Shown piece after piece: positions 8,887-25,866 of a stretch of DNA of 64,000 nt. Below the pieces are notes generated by a model. The model did not search any database, was not told the origin of the DNA, and saw nothing but the letters and a program-made list of their open reading frames with translations. A program made the translations under genes and the position numbers. Location: NCBI RefSeq assembly GCF_003751635.1, contig NZ_RJVI01000001.1, forward strand, positions 259,997 to 323,996, given 5' to 3'. Positions within the stretch are counted from its first letter, which is position 1. Every line of letters starts with the position of its first letter. This DNA comes from Inmirania thermothiophila. GTDB lineage: Bacteria > Pseudomonadota > Gammaproteobacteria > DSM-100275.

Positions 8887-10224
8887 GTGGAGCACCAGGA
8901 CGGCGTCTCGCTCTGGAAACGCTGCGCCGCGCGCCTCGAGGGCGAGCTTTCGGCCCAGCAGTTCAACACCTGGATCCGGCCGCTGCAGGCGGTGGGGGAC
9001 GGCGCGGCGCTGCGGCTCCTGGCCCCCAACCGCTTCGTCCTCGACCACGTGCGCGAGCACTACCTGGAACAGATCCAGCGCCATCTGCGCGGGCTCGGCG
9101 GCGAGGCGGCCCCCACCGTGCGCCTGGAGGTGGGCTCGGCGGCGGCGCAGCCCCCGCGCGAGGCGCCCGGCGAGGGGCGGGGCCGCGACGGCGCGGGCTG
9201 GGCCGAGGGGACCCTCAACCCGGAGTTCACCTTCGAGACCTTCGTCGAGGGCAAGTCCAACCAGGTGGCGCGAGCGGCGGCGCTGCAGGTGGCGGAGAAC
9301 CCCGGCACCGCCTACAACCCGCTCTTCATCTACGGCGGCACCGGCCTCGGCAAGACGCACCTCATGCACGCGGTGGGCAACGCCCTGCGCGGGCGCCGCC
9401 CCGAGGCGCGGGTCATCTACCTGCACTCCGAGCGCTTCGTCGGGGACATGATCCGCGCCCTGCAGCACAACCGGATCAACGAGTTCAAGCAGTTCTACCG
9501 CGGCGCGGACGCGCTGCTCATCGACGACATCCAGTTCTTCGCCGGCAAGGAGCGCTCGCAGGAGGAGTTCTTCCACACCTTCAACGCCCTGCTGGAGAAC
9601 CGCCAGCAGGTGATCCTCACCTGCGACCGCTACCCGAAGGAGGTGGAGGGCCTGGAGGAGCGGCTCAAGTCGCGCTTCGGCTGGGGCCTGACGGTGGCCA
9701 TCGAGCCCCCGGAGCTGGAGACGCGGGTGGCGATCCTCGCCGCCAAGGCCGAGCAGATGGGCATGGAGCTGCCCCACGAGGTGGCCTTCTTCATCGCCAA
9801 GCACATCCGCTCCAACGTCCGCGAGCTGGAGGGGGCGTTGCGGCGGGTGGTGGCCCACGCCCGCTTCACCGGCCGCGGCGTGACCCTGGAGTTCGCCCGC
9901 GAGGCCCTGCGCGACCTGCTCGCGGTGCACGAGCGGCGCATCACCATCGACAACATCCAGCGCACGGTGGCCGACTACTTCAAGATCCGCGTCGCCGACC
10001 TCACCTCGGCCCGCCGCACCCGCTCCATCGCACGGCCGCGCCAGATCGCGATGGCGCTGGCCAAGGAGCTCACCAGCCACAGCCTGCCCGAGATCGGGGC
10101 CGCCTTCGGCGGCCGCGACCACACCACCGTGCTCCACGCCTGCCGCAAGGTGCGCGAGCTGGTGGAGCGCGAGCCGCAGCTCGCCGAGGACTACCGCAAC
10201 CTGTTGAGGATCCTCAGCGCATGA
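8887..10224 (+). CDS. dnaA: Chromosomal replication initiator protein DnaA
   Basis: Initiator AAA+ ATPase that binds DnaA boxes and opens oriC. Domain I begins with [25 protein letters not shown]. Domain III has Walker [10 protein letters not shown] and Walker B LLIDDIQF. Domain IV ends with the DNA-binding signature [14 protein letters not shown]. The start is taken as GTG at 8887, giving 445 residues, because domain I begins immediately after; there is no ATG in a better position and the ribosome-binding site is weak. The 202-base gap to rpmH holds a possible -10 (TAAGAT, 8808-8813) but no clear DnaA box. dnaN, recF and gyrB follow. Confidence 0.97.
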   Translation: MEHQDGVSLWKRCAARLEGELSAQQFNTWIRPLQAVGDGAALRLLAPNRFVLDHVREHYLEQIQRHLRGLGGEAAPTVRLEVGSAAAQPPREAPGEGRGRDGAGWAEGTLNPEFTFETFVEGKSNQVARAAALQVAENPGTAYNPLFIYGGTGLGKTHLMHAVGNALRGRRPEARVIYLHSERFVGDMIRALQHNRINEFKQFYRGADALLIDDIQFFAGKERSQEEFFHTFNALLENRQQVILTCDRYPKEVEGLEERLKSRFGWGLTVAIEPPELETRVAILAAKAEQMGMELPHEVAFFIAKHIRSNVRELEGALRRVVAHARFTGRGVTLEFAREALRDLLAVHERRITIDNIQRTVADYFKIRVADLTSARRTRSIARPRQIAMALAKELTSHSLPEIGAAFGGRDHTTVLHACRKVRELVEREPQLAEDYRNLLRILSA

Positions 10225-10415
10225 TGTGGACAACCGGTGGAGGACGGCGCGCCCCGCGGGCAGTCACAGCCTGTCCACAGGACGGACAACGCCGGCGCAC
10301 AGCATCGGGGGCCCGCCCCGAGGCACCGAACTCGTTGATCGAAAAGGAGAACGCGGGGTTGTCCACCGACCTCGCCGGGACCTGAATACAACGAACGCTC
10401 TTGGGGGAAGAAGAA
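10225..10415. other. dnaA-dnaN intergenic region with DnaA-box-like sites; candidate origin or dnaA/dnaN control region
   Basis: Three near-matches to the DnaA box TTATCCACA, in the GC-rich form TTGTCCACA, lie within 143 bases: 10225-10233 (minus strand, TTGTCCACA), 10271-10279 (CTGTCCACA) and 10359-10367 (TTGTCCACC). A weaker partial copy lies near 10283-10290. The longer local A-rich stretches, around 10340-10352 and just before dnaN, could be melting or promoter elements. The surrounding gene order and strand switch place this near the origin. I cannot show that replication starts here rather than between rpmH and dnaA. Confidence 0.5.
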
Positions 10416-11519
10416 ATGAAGATCGAGGTGGTGCGCGATACCCTGCTGCGCCCGGCGCAGCGGCTCAGCGCGGTGGTGGAGCGCCGCCAGACCCAGCCCA
10501 TCCTCGGCCATCTCCTGTGCCGCGCGGAGGGCGAGCGGCTGACCCTCGTGGGAACGGATCTGGAGCTGGAGATGATGGCCGAGGTGGCGGTGCACACCGA
10601 GGTCCCGGGCGAGGTCACGGTGCCGGCGCGCAAGCTGCACGAGATCTGCCGCAGCCTGCCGGAAGGGGCGGTGATGCGGCTGGAGGCGGCGGACGGGCGC
10701 GTGGTGGTGCGGGCCGGGCGCAGCCGCTTCGTCCTCGTGAGCCTGCCGCCGGAGGAGTTCCCGCGCTTCGAGGCGGGCGCCACGGTCCGCAGCCTCGAGC
10801 TCGAGCGGGCGACGCTGCGCCAGCTCATCGAGCGGACCCAGTTCGCCATGGCGCACCAGGACGTGCGCTACTACCTCAACGGGCTGCTCCTGGAGCTGCG
10901 GCCGGGGGCGGTGCGGGCGGTGGCCACCGACGGGCACCGGCTGGCGCTGGCGGAGCGGCCGGCGGAGACCGGGGTGGAGGAGCAGATGCAGGTCATCGTA
11001 CCGCGCAAGGGGGTCACGGAGCTGGCCCGGATCCTCGGCGAGGGCGAGGACGGCACCGTCCGCCTGGGGCTCGGCAGCACCCACCTGGAGCTGGAGGAGC
11101 CGGGGCTGCGGCTGGCCTGCCGGCTCATCGACGGGCGCTTTCCGGACTACGAGCGGGTGCTGCCGGCGGGAGGCGAGCGGCTCCTGGAGGCCGACCGGGA
11201 GGCCCTGCGCGAGGCGCTGCTGCGGGCCTCGATCCTCTCCAGCGAGAAGTTCCGGGGGGTGCGCTTCCGTATGGGCGACGGGGTGCTGCGGATGGAGGCG
11301 CAGAACCCGGAGCAGGAGCAGGCGGAGGAGGAGCTGGAGGTGGCCTACGAGGGGGATCCGCTGGAGATCGGCTTCAACGCCGCCTATATCCTCGACGCCC
11401 TCAACGCCCTGCCGGGCGAGCGGGTGCGCATGCACTTCACCGACGCCAACAGCAGCGCCCTCATCGTGCCCGTGGGGGGCGAGGACAGCCGCTACGTGGT
11501 GATGCCGATGCGGCTGTAG
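10416..11519 (+). CDS. dnaN: DNA polymerase III beta sliding clamp
   Basis: Ring-shaped processivity clamp that tethers DNA polymerases to DNA. The 367-residue length matches the family. It starts MKIEVVRDTLLRPAQ and ends with the typical RYVVMPMRL tail, whose loop forms part of the client-binding pocket. ATG at 10416 is preceded by a purine-rich GGGGAAGAAGAA; an in-frame TTG at 10401 is less likely. recF starts four bases after the stop, so the two are co-transcribed. A TTGTCC at 10359-10364 overlapping a DnaA-box-like site could serve the dnaN promoter. Confidence 0.97.
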   Translation: MKIEVVRDTLLRPAQRLSAVVERRQTQPILGHLLCRAEGERLTLVGTDLELEMMAEVAVHTEVPGEVTVPARKLHEICRSLPEGAVMRLEAADGRVVVRAGRSRFVLVSLPPEEFPRFEAGATVRSLELERATLRQLIERTQFAMAHQDVRYYLNGLLLELRPGAVRAVATDGHRLALAERPAETGVEEQMQVIVPRKGVTELARILGEGEDGTVRLGLGSTHLELEEPGLRLACRLIDGRFPDYERVLPAGGERLLEADREALREALLRASILSSEKFRGVRFRMGDGVLRMEAQNPEQEQAEEELEVAYEGDPLEIGFNAAYILDALNALPGERVRMHFTDANSSALIVPVGGEDSRYVVMPMRL

Positions 11520-11522
11520 CCG

Positions 11523-15027
<3,505 letters not shown>

Positions 15028-15036
15028 GCCTGCGCC

Positions 15037-15801
15037 TCAGCCGCGCCGCCCGGCGGGGAGCGCCTCGACGCGCGCGGCGAGCTCCGGCGGCAGCAGGCGC
15101 GCCGACTCGGTCTCGATCCAGCGCTCGGCGCGGGCGTTGATCTCGGCCGCGGCGAGCCCCCGGGTCTCGATCACCGGGCCGATCACCACCTCGACCGTGC
15201 CGGGGCGGCGCAGGAGCGCGCGCCGCGGCCAGAAGAGCCCCGCGTTGTGGGCCACCGGCACCACGGGGGCGCCGGTGCGCTCGGCGAGGACGGCGCCGCC
15301 GATGCCGTAGCGGCGCCGCGTCCCGGGCGCCACCCGTGTCCCCTCGGGATAGACCACGATCCAGAGCCCCTGGCGCAGCCGCTCGCGGCCGCGGCGGACG
15401 ATGGCCTCCACCGCGCGCCGCCCGGCGGAGCGGTCGATGGCCACCGGCCGCAGCAGCGCGAGCGCCCACCCGAAGACCGGGATCCACAGCAGCTCCCGCT
15501 TCAGGACCCAGGTCTGCGGCGGCAGCAGCACCACCAGGGCCAGGGTCTCCCACGCCGACTGGTGCTTGCTGAAGACGATGGCGGGCCCGGGCGGCAGGTG
15601 CTCGGCGCCGCGGACGCGGTAGCGGATGCCGCAGAGGCGCGCCGCGGCGGCGATGTTGATCCGCGCCCAGGAGCGCGCCACCGCGTAGCGCCAGCGATAC
15701 GGCGCCGGGGCCAGCAGCACCACCGCGGGCGCCCACAGGAGCACCGTGACCACCATGAAGAGCTGGAAGAGCGCCGAGCGCAGGAGCTGCATCAGCCGCA
15801 T
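15037..15801 (-). CDS. plsC: 1-acyl-sn-glycerol-3-phosphate acyltransferase (PlsC family)
   Basis: Membrane-bound acyltransferase that converts lysophosphatidic acid to phosphatidic acid in phospholipid synthesis. A hydrophobic N-terminal anchor (residues 5-35) precedes the acyltransferase motif KHQSAWE, an HX4E/D catalytic box with E instead of the commoner D. The VYPEGTR glycerol-phosphate-binding motif lies near residue 145. ATG at 15801 overlaps gmhB by 10 bases; an ATG at 15792 is an alternative. It is co-transcribed with gmhB and glyS upstream, an arrangement found in several gammaproteobacteria. Confidence 0.9.
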   Translation of the reverse strand: MRLMQLLRSALFQLFMVVTVLLWAPAVVLLAPAPYRWRYAVARSWARINIAAAARLCGIRYRVRGAEHLPPGPAIVFSKHQSAWETLALVVLLPPQTWVLKRELLWIPVFGWALALLRPVAIDRSAGRRAVEAIVRRGRERLRQGLWIVVYPEGTRVAPGTRRRYGIGGAVLAERTGAPVVPVAHNAGLFWPRRALLRRPGTVEVVIGPVIETRGLAAAEINARAERWIETESARLLPPELAARVEALPAGRRG

Positions 15802-16343
15802 CGGGCCTCCCCCAGCCAGTGCGTCACGAAGGCCGCGAGGTCGTCGAAGACCGCCACCCCGGCGAGCTCCGGTCCGCCTTCGGCCTCGGTGGCCGCCCCC
15901 TTGCCCGTGCGCACGAGGACCGGGGTCGCCCCGGCGGCGCGCGCGGCCTCGAGGTCGCGCGCCGCATCCCCCACCACCGGCGCCCCGGCGAGGGGCAGCC
16001 CGGTGCGGGCGGCGGCCTCCAGCAGCATCCCGGGCCGCGGCTTGCGGCAGGCGCAACCCTCGCGCGGGCCGTGGGGGCAGAAGAGGATGAGATCCACGGC
16101 GGCGCCGACCGCCGCCAGCGCCCGCCGCATCACGGCGTGGATCGCGGTGAGCGCCTCCAGATCCAGCAGCCCCCGCGCGATCCCGGACTGGTTGGTGGCC
16201 ACCACCACCGTGTGCCCGGCCTGGTGCAGGCGCGCCACCGCCTCGAGGCTGCCCGGGATCGGCACCCACTCCGCCGGCGACTTGATGAAGGCCTCGGAGT
16301 CGTGGTTGAGGACGCCGTCCCGATCGAGGATCACCAGGGCCAC
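15792..16343 (-). CDS. gmhB: D-glycero-beta-D-manno-heptose-1,7-bisphosphate 7-phosphatase
   Basis: HAD-family phosphatase that removes the 7-phosphate from heptose bisphosphate in ADP-heptose synthesis for the lipopolysaccharide core. The catalytic DRDGV has D7 and D9, and the second HAD motif is ATNQSGIARG. The zinc-binding loop carries C89, H91, C97 and C99, a GmhB hallmark; length 183 is typical. The start is a GTG at 16343, 12 bases after glyS. This enzyme implies a heptose-containing outer membrane. Confidence 0.92.
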   Translation of the reverse strand: MALVILDRDGVLNHDSEAFIKSPAEWVPIPGSLEAVARLHQAGHTVVVATNQSGIARGLLDLEALTAIHAVMRRALAAVGAAVDLILFCPHGPREGCACRKPRPGMLLEAAARTGLPLAGAPVVGDAARDLEAARAAGATPVLVRTGKGAATEAEGGPELAGVAVFDDLAAFVTHWLGEARCG

Positions 16344-16355
16344 GGGGCGGGCCCC

Positions 16356-19377
<3,022 letters not shown>

Positions 19378-19408
19378 CGGCTCCCCCCGGGCAAACCAAG
19401 GCCGCACA

Positions 19409-19414
19409 GTATAC
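19409..19414 (-). promoter_or_regulatory. -10 box (TATACT) of glyQ-glyS-gmhB-plsC
   Basis: TATACT on the minus strand in the 56-base gap between ppx and glyQ. Transcription would start around 19402, 25 bases before the ATG. No clear -35 is seen. Confidence 0.45.
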
Positions 19415-19433
19415 CGGAGGGCGCCCGCGCCCC

Positions 19434-20945
19434 TCAGCCCTCCTCCACCGCGAGCTTCCAGCCGGCGGCGGCGAGCAGCGCCCGCTCCTGCTCCAGCGCC
19501 ACCGCGGTGAGGGGGCGGCGCGCCAGCGTCCCCGGGGGGAAGTGCAGCCGCAGGCGGCGGCCGCGGGCCTCGGGGCGGGGCAGCGGGCCGCCGCCGGCGC
19601 GGTCCCGGTGCAGCAGCACCGCAAGGCGCAGCAGCACGCACAGGCGCTCGAGCCGGCGCCGCTCGCCCTTGGGGAAGGCGGCGAAGACCGCCCGCGGGAA
19701 CTTGCGCCGGTGGCCCCGCACCAGCGCCGCCACCGCCTCCTGCTCCTGGCGCGAGAATCCGGCGAGGTCGGCGTGGGCCACCAGATAGGCGCCGTGCTTG
19801 TGGTACTGGGCGTGGGCGACGGCGAGGCCCACCTCGTGCAGGCGTGCCGCCCAGGCGAGCAGCCGCGGGGCCTGCGGGTCGGCGAGCCCCCAGGCGGCGG
19901 CGACGCCGCGGCGCAGGGCCTCGGCGGTGGCCTCGACGCGGGCCGCCTGCTCGGGATCCACGTGGTAGCGGCGCATCATCGCCGCCACCGCCCGCTCGCG
20001 CGCGTCCTCGTCGTGCAGCCGCCCGAGGAGGTCGTAGAGGATCCCCTCCCGCATCGCCCCCGCCGACACCGTCATCTCCTCGAGCCCGAGGACCTCGAAG
20101 ACCGCATGCAGGATCGCGATGCCGCCCGGGAGCACGCGGGCGCGGGCGGGGCGCACCCCCGGAAGACGCAGGGCCTCGACGCGGCCCGCCTCCACCAGGC
20201 TGCGGCGCAGCCGCCGGAGGGCCTGCGCCGTCAGCCCCCCCCGCGCCCAGCCGAGGGCGCGGGCGGCGGCGAGGGCGGCCCGCGCCGTCCCCGAGGAGCC
20301 CACCGCCCGCGCCCAGCCGAGCCGCCGCAGCCGCCCCAGCGCGCCCTCCACCTCCACCTCCGCCGCGAGCTCGGCCTCGCGCATGGCCTCTTCGCCGATC
20401 CGCCCCTTCGGGAAGAAGCGCTCGCTCCAGCTCAGGCAGCCCATGTAGAGGCTCTCCAGCTCCAGCGGCCGGTAGCCCTCGCCGATCACCAGCTCGGTGC
20501 TGCCGCCGCCGATGTCCACCACCAGGGTGCGCAGGTGCGGGTCGGGCAGGGTGTGGGCGACGCCCAGGTAGACCAGGCGGGCCTCCTCGATCCCGGAGAC
20601 CACCTCCACGGGGTGGCCGAGGGCGACCTCGGCGCGGGCGAGGAAGCCCTCCGGGTGGCGGGCGCGGCGCAGGGCGTTGGTGCCGACGGCCCGCACCGTG
20701 CCGGGGGCCATGGTGCGCAGGCGCTGGCCGAAGCGCTCGAGGCAGGCGAGGGCGCGCGCCTCGGCCTGCGGGCGCAGGCGCCCGTCGTCGTCGAGGCCGG
20801 CGCCGAGCTGGACCATCTCGCGCAGGCGGTCGAGCACCCGCAGGGTGCCGCCCTCGGCGCGGGCGATCACCAGGTGGAAGCTGTTGGAGCCCAGGTCCAC
20901 GGCGGCGAGGGTGCGCCGCGCAGCGGGCATCGGGGCGACGGCCAC
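19434..20945 (-). CDS. ppx: Ppx/GppA family exopolyphosphatase
   Basis: Hydrolyses inorganic polyphosphate, or pppGpp in some members, from the chain end. The ASKHA-type N-terminal domain shows the phosphate loops [11 protein letters not shown] near residue 16 and [14 protein letters not shown] near residue 141. The C-terminal half carries an HD-like helical domain with [21 protein letters not shown]. The length of 503 residues suits Ppx. The GTG at 20945 has a GGGAGG ribosome-binding site about 10 bases upstream; the ATG at 20930 does not, so I prefer the GTG. Ppx versus GppA specificity cannot be decided by eye. It is divergent from aroE. Confidence 0.9.
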   Translation of the reverse strand: MAVAPMPAARRTLAAVDLGSNSFHLVIARAEGGTLRVLDRLREMVQLGAGLDDDGRLRPQAEARALACLERFGQRLRTMAPGTVRAVGTNALRRARHPEGFLARAEVALGHPVEVVSGIEEARLVYLGVAHTLPDPHLRTLVVDIGGGSTELVIGEGYRPLELESLYMGCLSWSERFFPKGRIGEEAMREAELAAEVEVEGALGRLRRLGWARAVGSSGTARAALAAARALGWARGGLTAQALRRLRRSLVEAGRVEALRLPGVRPARARVLPGGIAILHAVFEVLGLEEMTVSAGAMREGILYDLLGRLHDEDARERAVAAMMRRYHVDPEQAARVEATAEALRRGVAAAWGLADPQAPRLLAWAARLHEVGLAVAHAQYHKHGAYLVAHADLAGFSRQEQEAVAALVRGHRRKFPRAVFAAFPKGERRRLERLCVLLRLAVLLHRDRAGGGPLPRPEARGRRLRLHFPPGTLARRPLTAVALEQERALLAAAGWKLAVEEG

Positions 20946-20967
20946 CGCGCCGTTCCCTCCCAGGGTC

Positions 20968-20973
20968 TATACT
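20968..20973 (+). promoter_or_regulatory. -10 box (TATACT) of aroE
   Basis: TATACT in the 79-base divergent gap between ppx and aroE. Transcription would begin near 20980, about 45 bases before the aroE ATG. On the opposite strand the same bases read AGTATA, so a ppx promoter may overlap. Confidence 0.45.
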
Positions 20974-21024
20974 GGCGGGCCAGCTTAGCCGCTGCGGCCG
21001 GGCCGCGTCACCCGGAGGGGCACC

Positions 21025-21855
21025 ATGAGCGACCGCTACGCCGTGTTCGGCAACCCCGTGAGGCACTCCCTCTCGCCCCGCATCCACGCGCTGTTCGCCG
21101 CGGCCACGGGGCAGGACCTGACCTACGAGGCTGTCGAGGCCCCGGTGGGGGGCTTCCGCGAGGCGGTGCTCGCCTTCCGCGACGCCGGCGGCCGCGGCGC
21201 CAACGTCACCGTGCCCTTCAAGGAGGAGGCCTACGCCCTGTGCGCGCGGGTGAGCGAGCGCGCCCAGCGCGCCGCGGCGGTGAACACCCTGTCCTTCGAG
21301 GCCGGCGGCGCGGTGGTGGGCGACAACACCGACGGCGCCGGGCTCGTGCGCGACCTCACGCAGCGGCTCGGCCTCGACCTCGGCGGCGCCCGCATCCTCC
21401 TTCTCGGCGCCGGCGGCGCCGCCCGCGGGGTGCTCGGCCCGCTGCTGCTCGAGGGCGCGGCCGAGATCGTCGTCGCCAACCGCACCGAGGCGCGGGCGCG
21501 CGCCCTGGAGCGGGCCTTCGGCGGCCTCGGCCGCGTCCGCGCCTGCGGCCTCGCGGCGATCCCCCCGGGGCCCTACGACCTCGTCCTCAACGCCACCGCG
21601 GCCAGCCTCGCCGGCGAGGTGCCGCCCCTCGACGAGGTCGTGCTCGCGGGCGCGCCCCTCTGCTACGACCTCGCCTACGCCCGCGACGGCCTCACCCCCT
21701 TCGTCGCCTGGGCGCGCGGGCGGGGCCTGCGCGCCGAGGACGGCCTCGGCATGCTGGTGGAGCAGGCGGCCGAGGCCTTCGCCCTCTGGCGCGGGGTGCG
21801 GCCCGAGACCGCCCCCGTGCTCGCGGCCCTCAGGGGCGGCGCCGCGGGTCAGTAG
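21025..21855 (+). CDS. aroE: Shikimate dehydrogenase (NADP+)
   Basis: Reduces 3-dehydroshikimate to shikimate in the aromatic amino acid pathway. Substrate-binding SLSP near residue 16, catalytic K67 in [10 protein letters not shown] and D103 in GDNTDG are present. The NADP-binding loop GAGGAARG follows near residue 130; length 276 is normal. ATG at 21025 has a CGGAGGGG ribosome-binding site. It is a single-gene unit that overlaps the end of the next, convergent gene by 7 bases. Confidence 0.96.
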   Translation: MSDRYAVFGNPVRHSLSPRIHALFAAATGQDLTYEAVEAPVGGFREAVLAFRDAGGRGANVTVPFKEEAYALCARVSERAQRAAAVNTLSFEAGGAVVGDNTDGAGLVRDLTQRLGLDLGGARILLLGAGGAARGVLGPLLLEGAAEIVVANRTEARARALERAFGGLGRVRACGLAAIPPGPYDLVLNATAASLAGEVPPLDEVVLAGAPLCYDLAYARDGLTPFVAWARGRGLRAEDGLGMLVEQAAEAFALWRGVRPETAPVLAALRGGAAGQ

Positions 21856-22385
21856 GCGCTTACTTCCGCGTGGCGCCGCGCGAGCGCGACGTAGTGCTCG
21901 GCGGAGCGGGCGAGCCCCTCGCGCTCGTCGGCGCGCAGGGGGCGCGCCGCCCGCGCCGGGCAGCCCAGGTAGAGATGGCCGGAGGCGAGGCGGGCCCCGG
22001 GCGGCACGAGGGCGCCGGCGCCGACGATCACCTCGTCCTCGATCACGGCGCCGTCGAGGACGATGGCGCCGATGCCCACGAGGACGCGGCTGCCCACGGT
22101 GCAGCCGTGGACCACGGCGCGGTGGCCGATGGTGACCTCGTCGCCGATGGCGAGGGGGTGGCCGGGGCGGTCGCCGTGGGGGCCGGTGACGTGGAGCACG
22201 GTGCCGTCCTGGACGTTGGTGCGCCGCCCGATGCGGATGGCGTGGACGTCGCCGCGGGCGACCACGCCGGGCCAGAGCGAGCTGGCGGCGCCCACCGTGA
22301 CGTCGCCCACGACGTAGGCGAGGGGGTGGACGAAGGCCTCGGGGTCGATGCGGGGGCTGCGCCCCGCGAAGGCGGCCACGGTCAC
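21849..22385 (-). CDS. Gamma carbonic anhydrase-like hexapeptide-repeat protein (YrdA/PaaY type)
   Basis: Left-handed beta-helix protein of the gamma carbonic anhydrase/YrdA group, 178 residues. Hexapeptide repeats run from about residue 25 to 140. Histidines matching metal ligands of the family occur in [16 protein letters not shown] and the region between. Many members bind a metal but have no measured activity. GTG start at 22385, 10 bases after the gor stop, so it is probably co-transcribed with glutathione reductase. Confidence 0.85.
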   Translation of the reverse strand: MTVAAFAGRSPRIDPEAFVHPLAYVVGDVTVGAASSLWPGVVARGDVHAIRIGRRTNVQDGTVLHVTGPHGDRPGHPLAIGDEVTIGHRAVVHGCTVGSRVLVGIGAIVLDGAVIEDEVIVGAGALVPPGARLASGHLYLGCPARAARPLRADEREGLARSAEHYVALARRHAEVSAY

Positions 22386-22395
22386 GGCGGTGCCC

Positions 22396-23742
22396 TCAGC
22401 GCATGGTCACCAGCTCCTCGGCGCTGGTGGGGTGGATGGCGACGGTGCGGTCGAGGTCGGCCTTGGTGGCGCCCATGCGCAGCGCCACCGCGAAGCCCTG
22501 CAGGATCTCGTCGGCGTCTCGGCCGATGACGTGCAGGCCCACCACCCGCTCCTGCGCGCCCACGCACACGAGCTTCATGGCGGTGCGGGTGTCGCGTCCG
22601 GAGAGGGCGTGGTAGAGGGGGGTGAAGCGGGTCGTGTAGCACTTGACCGCCTCGCCGTGGAGGTCGCGGGCCTCGTCCTCGGACAGGCCCACGGTGCCGA
22701 TGGGGGGGTGGCTGAACACCACCGTGGGGATGAGCTCGTAGTCCAGGCGGGCGTCGGGGCGGCCGCCGAAGAGGCGGTCGGCGAGCCGCCGCCCGGCGGC
22801 GATGGCCACCGGCGTGAGCATGGCGCGGCCGGTGACGTCGCCGACGGCGTAGATGCCGGGGACGTTGGTGTTCTGGTAGGCGTCCACGGGGATGTGGCCG
22901 TCGGCGTCCACCTCCACCCCCGCGGCCTCGAGGCCGAGGCCCTCGGTGTTGGGCCGCCGGCCGATGGCCCAGATGACGGCGTCGAAGCCGCCGAGCACCT
23001 GGCCCTGGACGCAGCAGATGGCGAGCCCGTCGCCGTCGCGGCGCAGGGACCCGATCTGGGCCCGCGGGATGATGTTGACGCCTTGCGCGAGCATCTCCTC
23101 CATGAGGGCCTCGCGCAGCATGGGGTCGAAGCGGCGCAGGAGCTGCTCGCCGCGCAGCAGCAGGGTGACCTCGGCGCCGAGGGCGTTGAGCACCCCCGCG
23201 ATCTCCACCGCGATGTAGCCTGCGCCCACCACCGCGACGCGGCGCGGCAGCGCCTCGAGGGCGAAGAAGCCGTCGGAGGTGAGGCCGAGCTGGGCGCCCT
23301 CCACCGCCGGCACCGCGGGGCGCCCGCCCGGGGCGAGGACGATGTGCTCGGCCGCCAGCCGTCGCCCGTCCACCTCCACCGTGCGCGCGTCCACCAGCCG
23401 CGCCTCGCCCTCGACGAGGGTGATGTCGCTGTCGGCGAGGTAGTTGCGATACCAGTCGTTGATCCCCTGGATGTGGCGGTCGCGGGCCGCCTTCAGCGCC
23501 TTCCAGTCGTGGCCGCGGAGCTCGACGTCGAAGCCGTAGCCGCGCGCGTCCTCCAGGGTCTCGGCGACGTGGGCGGCGTACCACATCATCTTCTTGGGAA
23601 CGCAGCCGAGGTTGACGCAGGTGCCGCCCAGGCGGGCACGCTCGACGAGGGCGCAGCGGGCGCCGTGGGCGGCGGCGCGCTCGGCCACCGACAGGCCGCC
23701 GCTGCCGCCGCCGATGGCGATGAGGTCGAACTGCTCGGGCAT
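22396..23742 (-). CDS. gor: Glutathione reductase
   Basis: FAD-dependent reductase that regenerates glutathione with NADPH. The FAD motif is [14 protein letters not shown], and the redox disulfide CVNLGC has C42 and C47. The second nucleotide motif is [12 protein letters not shown], and the C-terminal catalytic HPTSAEE is present; 448 residues matches the family. The residues after the NADP loop ([13 protein letters not shown]) retain arginines expected for NADPH preference. ATG at 23742 follows a strong GGAGGGTGGAG ribosome-binding site. It is divergent from prlC and followed by the hexapeptide protein. Confidence 0.95.
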   Translation of the reverse strand: MPEQFDLIAIGGGSGGLSVAERAAAHGARCALVERARLGGTCVNLGCVPKKMMWYAAHVAETLEDARGYGFDVELRGHDWKALKAARDRHIQGINDWYRNYLADSDITLVEGEARLVDARTVEVDGRRLAAEHIVLAPGGRPAVPAVEGAQLGLTSDGFFALEALPRRVAVVGAGYIAVEIAGVLNALGAEVTLLLRGEQLLRRFDPMLREALMEEMLAQGVNIIPRAQIGSLRRDGDGLAICCVQGQVLGGFDAVIWAIGRRPNTEGLGLEAAGVEVDADGHIPVDAYQNTNVPGIYAVGDVTGRAMLTPVAIAAGRRLADRLFGGRPDARLDYELIPTVVFSHPPIGTVGLSEDEARDLHGEAVKCYTTRFTPLYHALSGRDTRTAMKLVCVGAQERVVGLHVIGRDADEILQGFAVALRMGATKADLDRTVAIHPTSAEELVTMR

Positions 23743-23771
23743 GCTCCACCCTCCGGTGCCGTGGAGTGCCG

Positions 23772-23781
23772 ATTGTATACT
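23772..23781. promoter_or_regulatory. Overlapping divergent -10 boxes for gor (minus) and prlC (plus)
   Basis: The ATTGTATACT stretch reads TATACT on the plus strand (23776-23781, for prlC) and TACAAT on the minus strand (23772-23777, for gor). Two -10 elements sharing bases cannot easily be occupied by polymerase at once. The gap between the genes is only 69 bases. Confidence 0.5.
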
Positions 23782-23811
23782 GGGCGGCCGTGCCGGTCCC
23801 CGGAGCCGCCC

Positions 23812-25866
23812 ATGAGCGACAACCCCCTGCTGCGCGACGCCCCCTACCCGCCCTTCGACGCCATCCGGCCCGAGCACGCCGAGCCCGCCATCGACCAGGT
23901 GCTGGCGGAGAACCGCCGTCGCGTGGCGGAGCTGGCCGGCCAGGTGCGGCCCACCTGGGCGTCCCTGGTGGTGCCGCTGGAGGCGATCGAGGAGCGGCTC
24001 GAGCGCACCTGGGCGCCAGTCTCCCACCTCAACGCGGTGATGAACTCCGAGGCCTGGCGCGAGGCCTACAACCGCTGCCTGCCCAAGCTCACCGACTACG
24101 CCACCGAGCTCGGCCAGAACGAGGCCCTCTACCGCGCCTTCCGCGCCCTGCGCGAGGGCGAGGCCTACCCGCGGCTGGAGCCCGCGGGGCAGCGCCTGGT
24201 GGACAACGCGCTGCGCGACTTCCGCCTCTCGGGGGTGGAGCTCGCCGGGCCCGAGCGCGCGCGCTTCCGCGCCATCCAGGAGGAGCTGGCGCGGCTCGGC
24301 ACCCGCTTCGAGGAGAACCTCCTCGACGCCACCCAGGCCTGGAAGCGCCGAGCCAGCGCGGAGGAGCTCGCGGGCCTGCCGGAGACCGCGCTGGCGCTTG
24401 CGCGCCGGTACGCCGAGCGGGAGGGGGTGGACGGGTATCTCCTCACCCTCGAGATGCCCTGCTACCTCGCGGTCATGGGCCACGCCCGCTCGCGCGCCCT
24501 GCGCCGCGAGGTCTACGAGGCCTACGTCACCCGCGCCTCCGACCGCGGCCCCCACGCCGGGCGCTTCGACAACGGCCCGGTCATGGAGCGCATCCTCGCC
24601 CTGCGCCACGAGGCGGCGCGGCTGCTCGGCTTCGCCTCCTACGCCGAGCTCTCCCTCGCCACCAAGATGGCCTCCTCGGTGGAGGAGGTGCTCGGCTTCC
24701 TGCGCGAGCTCGCCCGCCACAGCCGCCCCGCCGCCGAGCGCGAGCTGGCCGAGCTTGCCGCCTTCGCCCGCGAGCGCGACGGCCTCGAGCGGCTCGAGGC
24801 CTGGGACATCGCCTACTACGCCGAGCGCATGCGCGAGGAGCGGCTGGGGCTGGCGGAGGAGGCGCTCCGGCCCTACTTCCCGCTGCCGCGGGTGCTGGAG
24901 GGGATGTTCGAGGTGGTGCGGCGGCTGTTCGGCATCACCGTGCGCCCCCGCGCGGGGGTGCCGGTGTGGCACCCCGACGTCAGCTTCCACGAGATCGTGG
25001 ACGAGGACGGGACCGTGCTCGGCGGCTTCTGGCTCGACCCCTACGCCCGCCCCCACAAGCGGGGCGGGGCGTGGATGGACGAGTGCCGGGCGCGGCTGCG
25101 CCGCGACGGGGCGGTCCAGACGCCGCTCGCCTTCCTCACCTGCAACTTCACGCCCCCGGTGCAGGGGCGGCCGGCGCTGCTCACCCACGACGAGGTCCTG
25201 ACCCTGTTCCACGAGTTCGGCCACGGCCTACACCACCTCCTGACCCGCATCGACTGGCCCAGCGTCGGCGGCATCCGCGGCGTGCCCTGGGACGCGGTGG
25301 AGCTGCCGAGCCAGTTCCTCGAGAACTGGTGCTGGGAGGCCGAGGCCCTGGCGCTGATCTCCGGCCACTACGAGACCGGCGAGCCGCTGCCGCGGGCGCT
25401 GCTCGAGCGGCTGCGGGCGGCGCGCAACTTCCACGCCGGGCTGCAGATGGTGCGCCAGCTCGAGTTCGCCCTCTTCGACATGCGCCTGCACGCCGAGTAC
25501 GACCCGGCGCGCGGCGGGCGCGTCTACGAGATCCTCGAGGCGGTGCGCGAGGAGGTGGCGGTGGTGCGCCCGCCCGCCTTCAACCGCTTCGCCCACGGCT
25601 TCTCCCACATCTTCGCCGGCGGCTACGGGGCCGGCTACTACAGCTACAAGTGGGCCGAGGTGCTGGCCGCCGACGCCTACTCGGCCTTCGAGGAGGCGGG
25701 GGTGTTCGATGCCGCCACCGGGCGGCGCTTCCGGCGCGAGATCCTCGAGCAGGGCGGGGCGCGCGAGCCGATGGCGCTGTTCGTGGCCTTCCGCGGGCGG
25801 CCGCCGCGGGTCGAGCCGCTGCTGCGCCACAGCGGCATCGAGCCGGTGCAGGAGCAGCCGCAGTGA
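23812..25866 (+). CDS. prlC: Oligopeptidase A (M3 family zinc metallopeptidase)
   Basis: Cytoplasmic metallopeptidase that degrades short peptides, including cleaved signal peptides. It begins MSDNPLLRD, as is typical of PrlC. The zinc motif HEFGH is at residues 467-471 with a downstream glutamate in the ENWCWE region; 684 residues matches the family. ATG at 23812 has a CGGAG ribosome-binding site. The stop overlaps the GTG of the exonuclease III gene. Confidence 0.95.
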   Translation: MSDNPLLRDAPYPPFDAIRPEHAEPAIDQVLAENRRRVAELAGQVRPTWASLVVPLEAIEERLERTWAPVSHLNAVMNSEAWREAYNRCLPKLTDYATELGQNEALYRAFRALREGEAYPRLEPAGQRLVDNALRDFRLSGVELAGPERARFRAIQEELARLGTRFEENLLDATQAWKRRASAEELAGLPETALALARRYAEREGVDGYLLTLEMPCYLAVMGHARSRALRREVYEAYVTRASDRGPHAGRFDNGPVMERILALRHEAARLLGFASYAELSLATKMASSVEEVLGFLRELARHSRPAAERELAELAAFARERDGLERLEAWDIAYYAERMREERLGLAEEALRPYFPLPRVLEGMFEVVRRLFGITVRPRAGVPVWHPDVSFHEIVDEDGTVLGGFWLDPYARPHKRGGAWMDECRARLRRDGAVQTPLAFLTCNFTPPVQGRPALLTHDEVLTLFHEFGHGLHHLLTRIDWPSVGGIRGVPWDAVELPSQFLENWCWEAEALALISGHYETGEPLPRALLERLRAARNFHAGLQMVRQLEFALFDMRLHAEYDPARGGRVYEILEAVREEVAVVRPPAFNRFAHGFSHIFAGGYGAGYYSYKWAEVLAADAYSAFEEAGVFDAATGRRFRREILEQGGAREPMALFVAFRGRPPRVEPLLRHSGIEPVQEQPQ

